A stretch of 48,883 nt of DNA, from NCBI GenBank assembly GCA_051647535.1, contig JBOFEA010000016.1:1-48883 (forward strand), given 5' to 3'. The notes below the pieces were generated by a model. It saw nothing but the letters and a program-made list of their open reading frames with translations. It ran no database searches and had not been told where the DNA came from. Shown piece by piece: positions 16,170 to 24,905 of this stretch. This DNA is from Brevinema_A sp051647535 (GTDB lineage Bacteria > Spirochaetota > Brevinematia > Brevinematales > Brevinemataceae). The number at the start of each line of letters is the position of its first letter. The first letter of the stretch is position 1. Position numbers and translations under genes: made by a program.

Positions 16170-17079
16170 TAGTTTTCTCCGCATCCTTTTGTTTTTTTAC
16201 CAACGATATCAATTTAAAAGATTCACTAATAACGGATTCGGTTCTTTCATCAGAAAATATTTGTTTAGCATATTTTGCTCTATCTGAATTAATTAAGATA
16301 AAAGATACAATTTCTAATAATTCCTGATTAATTTGTTGTTCTTTGAGTATACGGATCAAATCTCTAGTTGGGGTTTCCAAGGCAAGAGGCATCACAGTAT
16401 ATGATAAAAATTCACGTACAGCTTCAGAGATTTCCACAAAAAATTCTTTATAAGTTTCTTCCGAAAGGGATTTACCTTGAATTTTCAATTGAGCAAGTTT
16501 TTTTTGTATAAGATCAAAAGGATCAATAACCGGTTCGGAAACAGTCTGCTTGCTTGAAGATAAAAAAGATAACTTATCTAGAGCAACAAGTACAGCAATC
16601 ACAATTACAAAAATACCAATCAAAATAATCGTCCACCACGGATTCCAAGCAAAATAAGGCTGTTCGATTTCTTCAAACGAAAGATTGGTTTGTGTTGAAA
16701 TAACATTAGAAATAGGAATAGTAAATCCGGGAGTATAAAATTTATTGGTTTCGCCGTTTAAGGAAAGAGCTGTAATCAAAAAAGACGGCATAGAATAAGG
16801 TTGTATTCCATAAGGAAACACCTGAACCTTAATATTAGAAGCACTAAAACTTACCACTTCTATATCAGTGGGAGCTTCAACAGTAATATTGGAATCTATT
16901 ATTATAATAGAAGCAATATCATCAGGCATCCGGTACTCGACTTCAAAAGGTTTGCCGAATTCAACATTTGAAAGCTGAGCTGAGACATTAACGAGAGTAT
17001 TTGTAGGAAAAACAGGGATAGTATTTTCTTGAGAAAATAAACTCCCATAACTTATCAGTAATACTAACAGCAGAATCAT
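16159..17079 (-). CDS. Bat-operon membrane protein with a DUF4381-like tail
   Basis: A signal peptide (MILLLVLLISYGSLFSQ) precedes a periplasmic beta-rich domain of about 130 residues. A single transmembrane segment (TIILIGIFVIVIAVLVAL) follows, then a cytoplasmic helical domain resembling DUF4381 (YKEFFVEISEAVREFLSYTV, then TRDLIRILKE). This layout is typical of proteins encoded beside BatA. The MoxR ATPase and DUF58 protein that usually head such operons are absent: the next gene upstream is divergent. A TTGACA-17-TATTAT promoter lies upstream. Confidence 0.75.
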   Translation of the reverse strand: MILLLVLLISYGSLFSQENTIPVFPTNTLVNVSAQLSNVEFGKPFEVEYRMPDDIASIIIIDSNITVEAPTDIEVVSFSASNIKVQVFPYGIQPYSMPSFLITALSLNGETNKFYTPGFTIPISNVISTQTNLSFEEIEQPYFAWNPWWTIILIGIFVIVIAVLVALDKLSFLSSSKQTVSEPVIDPFDLIQKKLAQLKIQGKSLSEETYKEFFVEISEAVREFLSYTVMPLALETPTRDLIRILKEQQINQELLEIVSFILINSDRAKYAKQIFSDERTESVISESFKLISLVKKQKDAEKTNEL

Positions 17080-17106
17080 TCAAAACTCCTGTCAAAATAA
17101 AAAATT

Positions 17107-17133
17107 TTTATCCAATTTATCCAATTTATCCAA
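17107..17133. repeat. Three tandem copies of a 9-bp unit in the bat leader
   Basis: TTTATCCAA occurs three times head to tail (17107-17115, 17116-17124, 17125-17133). On the bat transcript this is TTGGATAAA three times, beginning at about the predicted +1. It could be a stacked operator or only a slippage product. Confidence 0.85.
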
Positions 17134-17136
17134 TAA

Positions 17137-17165
17137 ATAATAACGCAAAAAATCTTTCTTGTCAA
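17137..17165 (-). promoter_or_regulatory. Promoter of the Bat pair
   Basis: TTGACA (17165-17160) and TATTAT (17142-17137) are 17 bases apart. The start would fall near 17130, inside the 9-bp tandem repeats. Confidence 0.75.
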
Positions 17166-17196
17166 ACTCATAGCATAAAGTAATTGAGCAGTAATT

Positions 17197-17224
17197 TTGA
17201 ATTTAAATAAAAATAAGCTATAAT
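17197..17224 (+). promoter_or_regulatory. Probable promoter of the TPR/miaB/tldD unit
   Basis: TTGAAT (17197-17202) and a perfect TATAAT (17219-17224) are 16 bases apart. The site is 35 bases before the TPR gene start and divergent from the bat promoter. Confidence 0.5.
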
Positions 17225-17258
17225 ATATGACACTGAAACAAAACATAAAGGATTTGTA

Positions 17259-18389
17259 ATGCAAATTAATTACAAAGGATCAGCATCTTCCAAAACAGAA
17301 TCCCAAGCAATACAAGCATTTATCTCAGGTAATTACAAAACAGCATTAGAACTATGGAATATTGTTTTAGAACAAGACAAAACTAATTCTTCTGCTTTAA
17401 AAGGCTGTGCGTTATGTGCATTTATACAAAAATCGGATCGAGAAGCAAAAGATTATTTAGAAGAAGCTCAGGAATACGCAGCCAACGATCCTGAAATTTT
17501 AAATCTTTTAGCATTAATCTACATAAGACGGGGAAGTATAGATGAAGCGTTAAATATTTTATTGGACGGGATTGAAGCAAAAAAAGATCCATTACTGCAA
17601 AAAACATTAGAACAAATACGCCGGCTTCATTCACCGGATCATGCAAAAACAATATCTTTACAGCCTCTTGTAAGAATTACACTTCCGTATCCAAAATTTT
17701 CGTTTAAAGTTCTCAAAGAAAAAATCAGATCAAAACTAGGCATCCATACTATTTGGATTGGAGTTGGAATAGTAATATTTTTAGGAATATTATTCTACCC
17801 GGATCTTAAAAACACAGCTTTTCGTCTTCAAAGAAAAGGATTTACCCCGGCTTCTCAAGTGACGATAAAAGATATAGAGTACCTTGTTGATATGAGGGAA
17901 AATTTCAAAATTATTCTTGACGAAAAACTGATTAAAAGAAAATTTGAAGAATTAAAAAAAGCTATCTCGGATAATCAACTGAATCGGGCACGTATTTTGG
18001 CAAATGAGCTTCTGGCATCAAATGCAGGACTAGGCGTTAAAGAAAGAGTAACCGTATTAGAAGGATTCATTACCGATACAGATATGGATAAGATAGATTA
18101 TATACCTTCTTATGCTGAAATCGCAGTTGCTCCATTAATTTATACAAAAGTTGCTGTACGATGGAAAGGCACCATTGCCAATCTCCATCATCAGGGACGA
18201 AAAAAAACTACTTTTGATTTATTAGTTAATTTTGTTGATACAGGAGTTGTAGAAGGAATTGCTGCTGTAGAAATCGAAGGATTCACTGATCTCCAAAACG
18301 GAGAAAAAGTGACAGTCATTGGTTCTATACTTGGTATTACAAAAGACAATAGAATCATCATCGACGCCGTAAGAATTCTTTCGATTTAA
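17259..18389 (+). CDS. TPR protein with one transmembrane segment, 376 aa
   Basis: Residues about 14-130 form three or four TPR units (AIQAFISGNYKTALELWNIV, ALCAFIQKSDREAKDYLEEA, LNLLALIYIRRGSIDEALNI). A single transmembrane helix near residues 165-185 (TIWIGVGIVIFLGILFY) follows, then a polar C-terminal region ending in a beta-rich domain (about 280-376). With no signal peptide, the TPR part should be cytoplasmic and the C-terminal domain periplasmic. It is 39 bases upstream of miaB. I recognise no named family; the layout resembles spirochaete-specific TPR proteins. Confidence 0.75.
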   Translation: MQINYKGSASSKTESQAIQAFISGNYKTALELWNIVLEQDKTNSSALKGCALCAFIQKSDREAKDYLEEAQEYAANDPEILNLLALIYIRRGSIDEALNILLDGIEAKKDPLLQKTLEQIRRLHSPDHAKTISLQPLVRITLPYPKFSFKVLKEKIRSKLGIHTIWIGVGIVIFLGILFYPDLKNTAFRLQRKGFTPASQVTIKDIEYLVDMRENFKIILDEKLIKRKFEELKKAISDNQLNRARILANELLASNAGLGVKERVTVLEGFITDTDMDKIDYIPSYAEIAVAPLIYTKVAVRWKGTIANLHHQGRKKTTFDLLVNFVDTGVVEGIAAVEIEGFTDLQNGEKVTVIGSILGITKDNRIIIDAVRILSI

Positions 18390-18428
18390 TCATTAACTTA
18401 CGGTACAAGCTTAAAAAAAGGAACATAT

Positions 18429-19763
18429 ATGGCAAAACTTTTATTTGAAACATATGGCTGCCAAATGAATATTGCAGAAGCAGATGCATTGGTAAAAAAA
18501 TCGATCTTAAGAGGGCATTCCATTACGGAAAACCCTGAAGAAGCAGATATTATTGTTATCAATACATGTTCCGTCAGATTGACGGCGGAAAGTCATGTGA
18601 TAGGTAGGCTAGGATATTACAGAACCATTAACAAACAGCGGATTGGTTCGGATCTTAAAGTTATTCTTATGGGGTGTATGAGCGAAAACATTGGTCAAGC
18701 CGTAAAAGAAAAATTTTCAGATATTGTTTCTATTTTGTGGGGAACATACAATAAAGATGAATTTTTAGATTATATTGACGATATGGAAGCCAACAAAGAT
18801 TCATTAGGATTTGGATCAGCATATTCTTTTATGCCGGCGAGTCCTTCACAGGAATATCCGTTCAAAGCATTTATGCCTATTTCCCATGGCTGCAACAAAC
18901 GATGTACTTACTGTATTGTTCCGCATGTCAGGGGATTAGAAAAAAACAGAAACTTTGAAGATATCATTGAAAATACCAAACGTCTTGTAGAAACAGGTGT
19001 TAAAGAAATATGCTTACTAGGTCAGACAATCGATACATACAGAGACAATGGCAAACGTTTGCCTGATCTACTTCAAGCTATGGCTGAACAAACAGAAATC
19101 CAACGTATTACTTTTCTAACATCACATCCAAGAGAATTTCTATATGAAACTATTGAATTAATGAACTCTTATGACACTATTATGCCTTACTTACATCTTC
19201 CATATCAATCCGGAAGTACAAGAATTCTACAAAAAATGAAACGTGGCTATACTAAAGAAGCCTACTTGGAAAAAATAGAAAATATTCGAAAAATCCGACC
19301 TGATATTATATTATCTACAGATATTATTGTTGGTTTCCCAAGCGAAACCGAAGCTGAATTCTTAGAAACATTAGAACTTTTGGAGCAACTTCACTTTAAC
19401 GAAGCATTCATGTATAGATATAATACCAGACCGAATACTCCGGCAGAAAATTTTGAAGATCAGATTCCGGAAGAAGAGAAATTACGACGTTTAGATATTT
19501 TGGTTAAAACCCATCGAAAAATTATGGCCAAACAACTGGCTAAACAAATAGGTTCAACAACAAATGCTCTTTTTGACAGGGAATCGAAATACAGTGAAAA
19601 AATATTTGAAGAAAGCGGGAAAAAACAATTTTTAGGCCGAACACATAATAATAGTGTTTGCACCATTGAATCAGAAGAAAATCTGATTGGACAATTACTA
19701 CCAGTGAAATTAACAGACACCTATAATTCCGTATTAAGAGCGGAAATCATTACCCAAAAATAA
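18429..19763 (+). CDS. miaB: tRNA-2-methylthio-N6-dimethylallyladenosine synthase
   Basis: This radical-SAM methylthiotransferase modifies A37 of tRNAs reading UNN codons. The N-terminal UPF0004 domain has its three cluster cysteines (Cys11 in YGCQMNIAEAD, Cys47 in NTCSVR, Cys83 in MGCMSE), and the radical-SAM motif CNKRCTYC gives Cys155, Cys159 and Cys162. A C-terminal TRAM-type domain follows. The 444-aa length and QMN signature favour MiaB over RimO or MtaB. tRNA-Phe, encoded in this window, is a normal MiaB substrate. Confidence 0.94.
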   Translation: MAKLLFETYGCQMNIAEADALVKKSILRGHSITENPEEADIIVINTCSVRLTAESHVIGRLGYYRTINKQRIGSDLKVILMGCMSENIGQAVKEKFSDIVSILWGTYNKDEFLDYIDDMEANKDSLGFGSAYSFMPASPSQEYPFKAFMPISHGCNKRCTYCIVPHVRGLEKNRNFEDIIENTKRLVETGVKEICLLGQTIDTYRDNGKRLPDLLQAMAEQTEIQRITFLTSHPREFLYETIELMNSYDTIMPYLHLPYQSGSTRILQKMKRGYTKEAYLEKIENIRKIRPDIILSTDIIVGFPSETEAEFLETLELLEQLHFNEAFMYRYNTRPNTPAENFEDQIPEEEKLRRLDILVKTHRKIMAKQLAKQIGSTTNALFDRESKYSEKIFEESGKKQFLGRTHNNSVCTIESEENLIGQLLPVKLTDTYNSVLRAEIITQK

Positions 19764-19798
19764 AAATAATATATTATAATAATATATAAGGATATATT

Positions 19799-21148
19799 AT
19801 GAAAGAACAACTTATCCGAGCTGCATTCAATTCGAAAGCTGATTATAGTGAACTTAATTACACCGAAAATAAAGGTTCATCAGTAATTATATCAAATGGC
19901 AGCGTTGACCAATGTATTAATGCAGACAGTAATGCCGGTTCTGTACGTAGTTTTTATAAAGGAGGAATAGGATTTTGTTCTTTTAATCATAAAAACTTTG
20001 AACAGGGTGCAGAAAAAGCACTTGACAGTGCTATTGCCGGAGGAGATGTACAAAAATTCCCTGCACCTTCTACCGTTGTCAAAGACACAATAGAAAATAC
20101 CATGCAAGAAGATATAGGTCAATGGACACTGGAACAAAAATATGAATTTACCAAAAAAGTTCACCATTTGCTTGAAGATTCGAGATTCAATTCAACACGG
20201 GTAGAATTTAGAAATTCGTCTAAATCAAAATATTATGTTGATTCTGCCGGTTCAGAAATCATTCAACACAAACACTTTACCGGTATGTCAGTATCAGTAT
20301 CAATAAAAGAAGGATCCACTCTTCAGAGAGCATATTTTTCTGATGGCTCATACGGTGGAATAGAAATTTTAAACGGATATGAAGCTAAAATAGAACAAAT
20401 TAAACAACGTGCTTTTGACCTTCTTAAAGCTCCTAAAGTCGAACCGGGAGTATATAGAGTGCTTCTCAATCCTAATCTGGCAGGTGTATTTGCCCACGAA
20501 GCGTTCGGACACATGAGTGAAGCGGATTTTTTGGCAGAAAATCCCGAATTACTGAAAAAAATTGCTTTAGGTACACAGATTGGAATTCCGGAATTGAATA
20601 TTACCGATGACGGACGCCAAGAACATTTATGTGGATGGTGTGCTTACGATGATGAAGGAATACCGGCATCCCGAAGAGAACTGATCAAAGATGGAAAAGT
20701 TGCATGTTATCTTCAATCACGGCTGACTGCACATGAAATGCAGATGAAACCAACCGGTAACGGTAGGGCATTAAGTCCTTTTTACGCCCCTATTCCACGA
20801 ATGACCAACACTTATATCGAAAACGGTACCCGTTCGTTTGAATCGCTTATTGAAGAATTATGGGATGGTATCTATGCTTGTGATATGATAGGCGGAATGA
20901 CTAATTTGGAAATGTTTACGTTTTCTGCAGCTTATGCTTACAGAGTTCAAAAAGGAAAAATCACAGGTTTGATACGCGATGTGGTATTATCAGGAAACTT
21001 GTTTGAGACGATGAACAATATTTTAGGCATAGGAAATGATCTTCAGCATCATGGAGGTCTCGGAGGATGCGGTAAAGCCGGCCAAAACGGTTTACCCGTC
21101 TCAACCGGAAGCCCTCATCTATTAATAGATAATGTATTAATTGGTTAA
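19799..21148 (+). CDS. tldD: TldD/PmbA family metalloprotease
   Basis: The zinc site HEAFGH (His233, Glu234, His238) in VFAHEAFGHMSEAD is the hallmark of TldD-type proteins; the partner TldE/PmbA lacks it. In enterobacteria TldD/TldE is a heterodimeric protease that matures microcins and degrades unfolded peptides. The C-terminal half shows the family's GNGRALSPFYAPIPRMTNTY block and the GGLGGCGK region. The length of 449 aa is normal. No TldE gene is seen in the window. It ends in a 12-base overlap with the convergent FecCD permease. Confidence 0.9.
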   Translation: MKEQLIRAAFNSKADYSELNYTENKGSSVIISNGSVDQCINADSNAGSVRSFYKGGIGFCSFNHKNFEQGAEKALDSAIAGGDVQKFPAPSTVVKDTIENTMQEDIGQWTLEQKYEFTKKVHHLLEDSRFNSTRVEFRNSSKSKYYVDSAGSEIIQHKHFTGMSVSVSIKEGSTLQRAYFSDGSYGGIEILNGYEAKIEQIKQRAFDLLKAPKVEPGVYRVLLNPNLAGVFAHEAFGHMSEADFLAENPELLKKIALGTQIGIPELNITDDGRQEHLCGWCAYDDEGIPASRRELIKDGKVACYLQSRLTAHEMQMKPTGNGRALSPFYAPIPRMTNTYIENGTRSFESLIEELWDGIYACDMIGGMTNLEMFTFSAAYAYRVQKGKITGLIRDVVLSGNLFETMNNILGIGNDLQHHGGLGGCGKAGQNGLPVSTGSPHLLIDNVLIG

Positions 21149-22057
21149 ATTACGGGTATTCTTAACAATAATATAGATAAAAATTGGTGCACCTATTAAG
21201 GCCATTGCCGAACCAATAGAAATAAAAATTCCATTCGGCATTAACCTAACCAATAACGCAGCAAACAAAATTAAAATCCCGGATACAGGAAGAATAAATT
21301 CAGGATCAAGTGTATATTTTTCACCAAACAACATACGGATAATATGCGGTGCCGCAAGCCCTATAAATCCTAAATTTCCGGATAAGCTGACAGTAAACGA
21401 AAGTGCAACACAACATACAAGCATTCCTTCAAATTTAATACGTCCAGTATCTACACCTATTGTTGAAGATAATTGTTCACCACACTGAAGAATAGATAAT
21501 TCACGATTTCGAAAAGTCAAAAAAAACCACACCGCCACAAGAGAAGGCACTAGTAGCATTCTTTCTAAAACTGTTCTTGCCATGAAATGACCAGAAATCC
21601 CTGCTAAGGAAAGAAAAAATTCTTCCGGCTTAAAAAAATTCTGAAGAAAAACAATTAACGCTGAACATAAAGCATTGATACCAATACCAACCAATACAAA
21701 ATGCTGTACATTGAAAGTATTAATACGATAAAAATATAAAATAACAACAACAGATAACGCTCCAATTAACGAAAACACCGTTCTCCATAATAAAAAAGGT
21801 TTCCATGGTGCTACTACTGCAATAACTGCCCCTAAGTTTGATGCCCCTGAAATCCCTAACAACCAAGGATCAGCAATAGGATTATGGAGCAAAATTTGTA
21901 AAATGCTTCCCGTAGATGCAAGTACAAATGCTGTTGCAATCATTTGAACCCATAAATTCAAACGTAATGAAAAAAAACCATCATGGATTGACACCCCTTG
22001 CCAAATATAAATGATCGACAATAAGATCCATATTGAAAACAATATTATTTTTTTCAT
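21137..22057 (-). CDS. FecCD/BtuC-type ABC transporter permease
   Basis: Eight to ten hydrophobic segments and two family signatures are visible: DPWLLGISGASNLGAV in the first half and SLSGNLGFIGLAAPHIIRML in the second. These are typical of permeases for iron-siderophore, haem or cobalamin import. At 306 aa it is slightly short. The ATPase and the substrate-binding protein are not adjacent, so it must work with components encoded elsewhere or be a remnant. It converges with tldD by 12 bases. Confidence 0.88.
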   Translation of the reverse strand: MKKIILFSIWILLSIIYIWQGVSIHDGFFSLRLNLWVQMIATAFVLASTGSILQILLHNPIADPWLLGISGASNLGAVIAVVAPWKPFLLWRTVFSLIGALSVVVILYFYRINTFNVQHFVLVGIGINALCSALIVFLQNFFKPEEFFLSLAGISGHFMARTVLERMLLVPSLVAVWFFLTFRNRELSILQCGEQLSSTIGVDTGRIKFEGMLVCCVALSFTVSLSGNLGFIGLAAPHIIRMLFGEKYTLDPEFILPVSGILILFAALLVRLMPNGIFISIGSAMALIGAPIFIYIIVKNTRNLTN

Positions 22058-22146
22058 GCCGTTAAACCTTATATTAAAATTTCTTTTTTATCGGTAATAT
22101 CATTAAATTTATAATAACTTAGTCCCATATTATTTAGGAGTACACA

Positions 22147-22701
22147 ATGCTGTTGATCCTTTTAAAAAACAAAATAACGTTATACACCGCCGCCGTAGGT
22201 GCTATTGTGATGTTTGTTATTGCATTATTTCAACAAGTATCATTTTTTAGAATATTATACCTTATTATTGTTGGTGGAGCTGTCGGAATAATATTATGGA
22301 TCGGTGTGCTGATGCTGGTAATTTATTTGCTTTCTCAAGAAGATATTGCTGTTGTTTTTAAAATAAATCAATCTTCTTCTGCCAATTCCACAGATCCAAC
22401 TTCAAATACTATTCTTACAGATCAAGATTCAAATGACGATCTTACTATGGAAGAATTATATACCACCATGAACAATACACCTGAATCTTTAAGCAATACT
22501 TCACCTTACTCCGAACCTGAAAATATTAGTTTCAACAATGATTCGGAATTTAACAATTTTTCAACAGATAGCAACACTCAAACAAAACTGGATAGTGATC
22601 AAACATTTACCCTTACCACAGCTAACGGTAAAACACTTAGAACCAATCCTAAAGAAACAGCAGATGCAATAAGAACCGTATTATCCAAAGATAAAGATTA
22701 A
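22147..22701 (+). CDS. Membrane protein with Ser/Asn/Thr-rich tail, upstream of fliA
   Basis: Two adjacent N-terminal transmembrane helices (about residues 10-30 and 36-62) are followed by a polar, low-complexity tail rich in Ser, Asn, Thr and Asp. A conserved-looking end follows (NGKTLRTNPKETADAIRTVL). AGGAG precedes the ATG. It stands 103 bases before fliA on the same strand, so a flagellum-related role is possible by context only. I recognise no family. Confidence 0.7.
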   Translation: MLLILLKNKITLYTAAVGAIVMFVIALFQQVSFFRILYLIIVGGAVGIILWIGVLMLVIYLLSQEDIAVVFKINQSSSANSTDPTSNTILTDQDSNDDLTMEELYTTMNNTPESLSNTSPYSEPENISFNNDSEFNNFSTDSNTQTKLDSDQTFTLTTANGKTLRTNPKETADAIRTVLSKDKD

Positions 22702-22725
22702 AATAATAATTTTATTTTTAAATAT

Positions 22726-22754
22726 TTGCAAAAAAATGAAAAATCATATAGAAT
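22726..22754 (+). promoter_or_regulatory. Possible fliA promoter
   Basis: TTGCAA (22726-22731) and TAGAAT (22749-22754) are 17 bases apart, upstream of fliA. Both elements deviate from consensus, and read-through from the membrane-protein gene is also possible. Confidence 0.35.
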
Positions 22755-22807
22755 ATTAATTAGAAATCACTACTCATAAAATAATTGACAGTATTAGAGG
22801 CTGGTTG

Positions 22808-23605
22808 GTGAAAGAATACAAACATTTAGAAGTATTTACAGAAGAAGAGATCTGGAAACAGTATAGTGATACAAAAGATCGAATCATTCGAAACTACTTT
22901 ATTGAAAAATATGCTCCTCTTGTGAAATACGTAGCTGGTCGTGTCATGGTTAATATACCTTCTTCCGTTGATTTTCAAGATTTGGTAAGTTTTGGCGTCA
23001 TAGGATTGATTGATGCTATTGATAAATTTGACCTAAATCGAGATATCAAGTTTAAAACTTATGCTGTCACTCGAATCAGAGGTGCTATTTTTGACGAACT
23101 AAGAAATTTGGATTGGCTTCCAAGATCTGTTCGTCAAAAAGCCAAAGAAATCGAACGTACAATTGCTCAATTAGAACTAAAATTAGGTCGTTCCGCTAAA
23201 GATCATGAAATAGCTCAAGCAATGGGAGTTTCTATTGAAGAATTCCATCAATTGCTTCTAAGAGTAGGAACTAATGCATTAATATCTATTGATGATAATT
23301 GGTCATCGCACGACGGAAACGACAACTCGCCAATGACCCTTAAAGAAACATTAGAAAATAAATCGGCTCTAAGCCCTAATACATTAGCTGAACATACTGA
23401 ATTAAAAAAAATGATCGCTCAGGCTATTGCAGATTTGCCAGATCGAGAAAAACAGGTATTAATTTTATATTACTATGAAGAACTTACTCTTAAAGAAATT
23501 GGAAGTATTCTTTCTGTAACCGAATCACGTGTGTCTCAACTTCATACTAAAGCAATTATGCGTCTCAGAGGTAAACTTAATCAAATCAAGCAAGGATTGT
23601 CCTAA
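22808..23605 (+). CDS. fliA: Flagellar sigma factor FliA/WhiG type
   Basis: This group 3 sigma factor transcribes late flagellar and chemotaxis genes. Region 2 shows the diagnostic GAIFDELRNLDWLPRSVRQK, and region 4 has LTLKEIGSILSVTESRVSQL. The length is about 265 aa. TTG at 22805 is an alternative, but GTG at 22808 has AGAGG seven bases upstream against four for the TTG, so GTG is chosen. A perfect match to the FliA promoter consensus lies at 6137-6163 in this same window, ahead of another sigma factor. No FlgM anti-sigma gene is recognised nearby. Confidence 0.94.
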   Translation: MKEYKHLEVFTEEEIWKQYSDTKDRIIRNYFIEKYAPLVKYVAGRVMVNIPSSVDFQDLVSFGVIGLIDAIDKFDLNRDIKFKTYAVTRIRGAIFDELRNLDWLPRSVRQKAKEIERTIAQLELKLGRSAKDHEIAQAMGVSIEEFHQLLLRVGTNALISIDDNWSSHDGNDNSPMTLKETLENKSALSPNTLAEHTELKKMIAQAIADLPDREKQVLILYYYEELTLKEIGSILSVTESRVSQLHTKAIMRLRGKLNQIKQGLS

Positions 23606-23620
23606 ATAAACATTTTTCAA

Positions 23621-23649
23621 TTGATTTTGAATAACAATCATATTATATT
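23621..23649 (+). promoter_or_regulatory. Probable promoter of hpf
   Basis: TTGATT (23621-23626) and TATATT (23644-23649) are 17 bases apart, 45 bases before the hpf start. Confidence 0.5.
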
Positions 23650-23693
23650 ATATTTAGAGTATATACAATATACGATAATTATAGGAGTTAAGA

Positions 23694-23987
23694 ATGAATA
23701 TTATTATTACTGATCGTCATTGCGAATTAGACAATAAAACAAAAAGTTCTATTGATTACAAGGTTGCTCAAAAATTAACAAATTTTGCTGCTAGACTTCA
23801 TAATGTTTCTATAATTATTGATAAAGAAAAACAAAATTTCAAATGTGAGTGTGATATTACAAGTGATTTTGGAGAATTTTTCGCTTCTTCTGAAAATCCT
23901 GAAATTTCTGTAGCAGTAGATCAAACCTTAAATAAAATATTAACCGAAATAAAGAAAAAACACGATAAAATTACCATTCATAAATAA
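23694..23987 (+). CDS. hpf: Short ribosome hibernation promoting factor (HPF/YfiA family)
   Basis: The 97-aa protein has the beta-alpha-beta-beta-beta-alpha layout of the ribosome-associated sigma-54 modulation/HPF family: MNIIITDRHCELDNKTKSSI, a central acidic strand region, then VAVDQTLNKILTEIKKKHDK. It lacks the C-terminal dimerisation domain of long HPF, so it belongs to the short class that acts in 100S ribosome formation or translation arrest. AGGAG precedes the ATG, and an intrinsic terminator follows at once. Confidence 0.82.
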   Translation: MNIIITDRHCELDNKTKSSIDYKVAQKLTNFAARLHNVSIIIDKEKQNFKCECDITSDFGEFFASSENPEISVAVDQTLNKILTEIKKKHDKITIHK

Positions 23988-23993
23988 TATAAA

Positions 23994-24023
23994 AAAAAAC
24001 AGACATCTATTTGTCTGTTTTTT
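23994..24023. terminator. Bidirectional terminator between hpf and ptsH
   Basis: A 12-bp stem AAAAAACAGACA (23994-24005) / TGTCTGTTTTTT (24012-24023) with a 6-base loop. It gives a T tail for hpf on the plus strand and for ptsH on the minus strand. Confidence 0.85.
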
Positions 24024-24300
24024 AATTTTGCAGTTTTTCATCAAAAACACGCTCGTCAATCAATTCAATAAAAGCTGATAACGCTTCCTGCTCATCAGTT
24101 CCATGAATTGTCATTTCAATAATTGATTGCGGCCCTGCACTAAGCAAAATCAAATTCATTACACTTTTTGCATCTGCTTGTTTGCCTTGATAAGAGATAC
24201 TGATATCACTATTAAATTTAGATGCCAGTTCTGCAATTAATGATGACGGCCGTGCATGAATACCATTTTTATTATTAATAGTAAATTGATGAATAATCAT
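24022..24300 (-). CDS. ptsH: HPr-family phosphocarrier protein
   Basis: HPr relays phosphate from enzyme I to sugar permeases. With the second ATG (24300) as start, the active site in GIHARPSS is exactly His15 and the regulatory serine in AKSVMN is exactly Ser46, the numbering of classical HPr. This start also has AGGAGG five bases upstream, whereas the ATG at 24303 is only two bases away. No ptsI or permease is nearby, and the gene stands alone. A regulatory HPr working with HPr kinase is an alternative to sugar transport. Confidence 0.92.
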   Translation of the reverse strand: MIIHQFTINNKNGIHARPSSLIAELASKFNSDISISYQGKQADAKSVMNLILLSAGPQSIIEMTIHGTDEQEALSAFIELIDERVFDEKLQN

Positions 24301-24447
24301 CATTACCTCCTATTTTTATTTAAATAATATAAAGTATAATATTTTGTAAAGAATAATCCGAGAATAAAAGATAATACGAAAATGTTTAAATTTACAATAT
24401 AAAAAATGAAAATGAAAGATTATTATTCACAATAAAGGATATAACTT

Positions 24448-24891
24448 ATGGATTTCAATTGGATATATTTAGGATTAAGCTTTTGTTTAGCTGTAATCTT
24501 AAGTACATTATCGTATACAGTAGGATTAAATCGTACCGTTAAAAGACTTTTAACACTACTTTCAGCTTTTGTTATCTCAGGATTAGTGACATATATTAGT
24601 CAGCTTATCCTGAATAAAGATTCGATTATCAGTAATATTACAGCATGCATAGGAACTGTATTATTATATATTATTTTTTTTCCTATACTAAACAAATTTG
24701 ACTCTAATCGGTATCAAAAAATTTCAAAAAATTCCCGAATTGTTGCAGGAATGATTGGAATCATAGAATCTTGGTGTATTATATCTTTTGTCACGTTTTT
24801 TATTAATATCTTTATTCCTGTTTCCAAAACCACACTTTTAGAACAGGTTCTTCTAATACCAATCAACTTTTTTTGGTTTTCTTTTTTGTAA
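24448..24891 (+). CDS. CvpA-like small membrane protein, 147 aa
   Basis: Four hydrophobic segments (about 5-24, 34-54, 62-80, 97-122) in a protein without extra domains, similar in layout to the CvpA/colicin V production family, with a basic segment near residue 90. The similarity is weak and rests on topology and size. It has AAGGA ahead of the ATG. A structured RNA element follows directly. Confidence 0.55.
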   Translation: MDFNWIYLGLSFCLAVILSTLSYTVGLNRTVKRLLTLLSAFVISGLVTYISQLILNKDSIISNITACIGTVLLYIIFFPILNKFDSNRYQKISKNSRIVAGMIGIIESWCIISFVTFFINIFIPVSKTTLLEQVLLIPINFFWFSFL

Positions 24892-24905
24892 AACGCATAA
24901 TCTCA

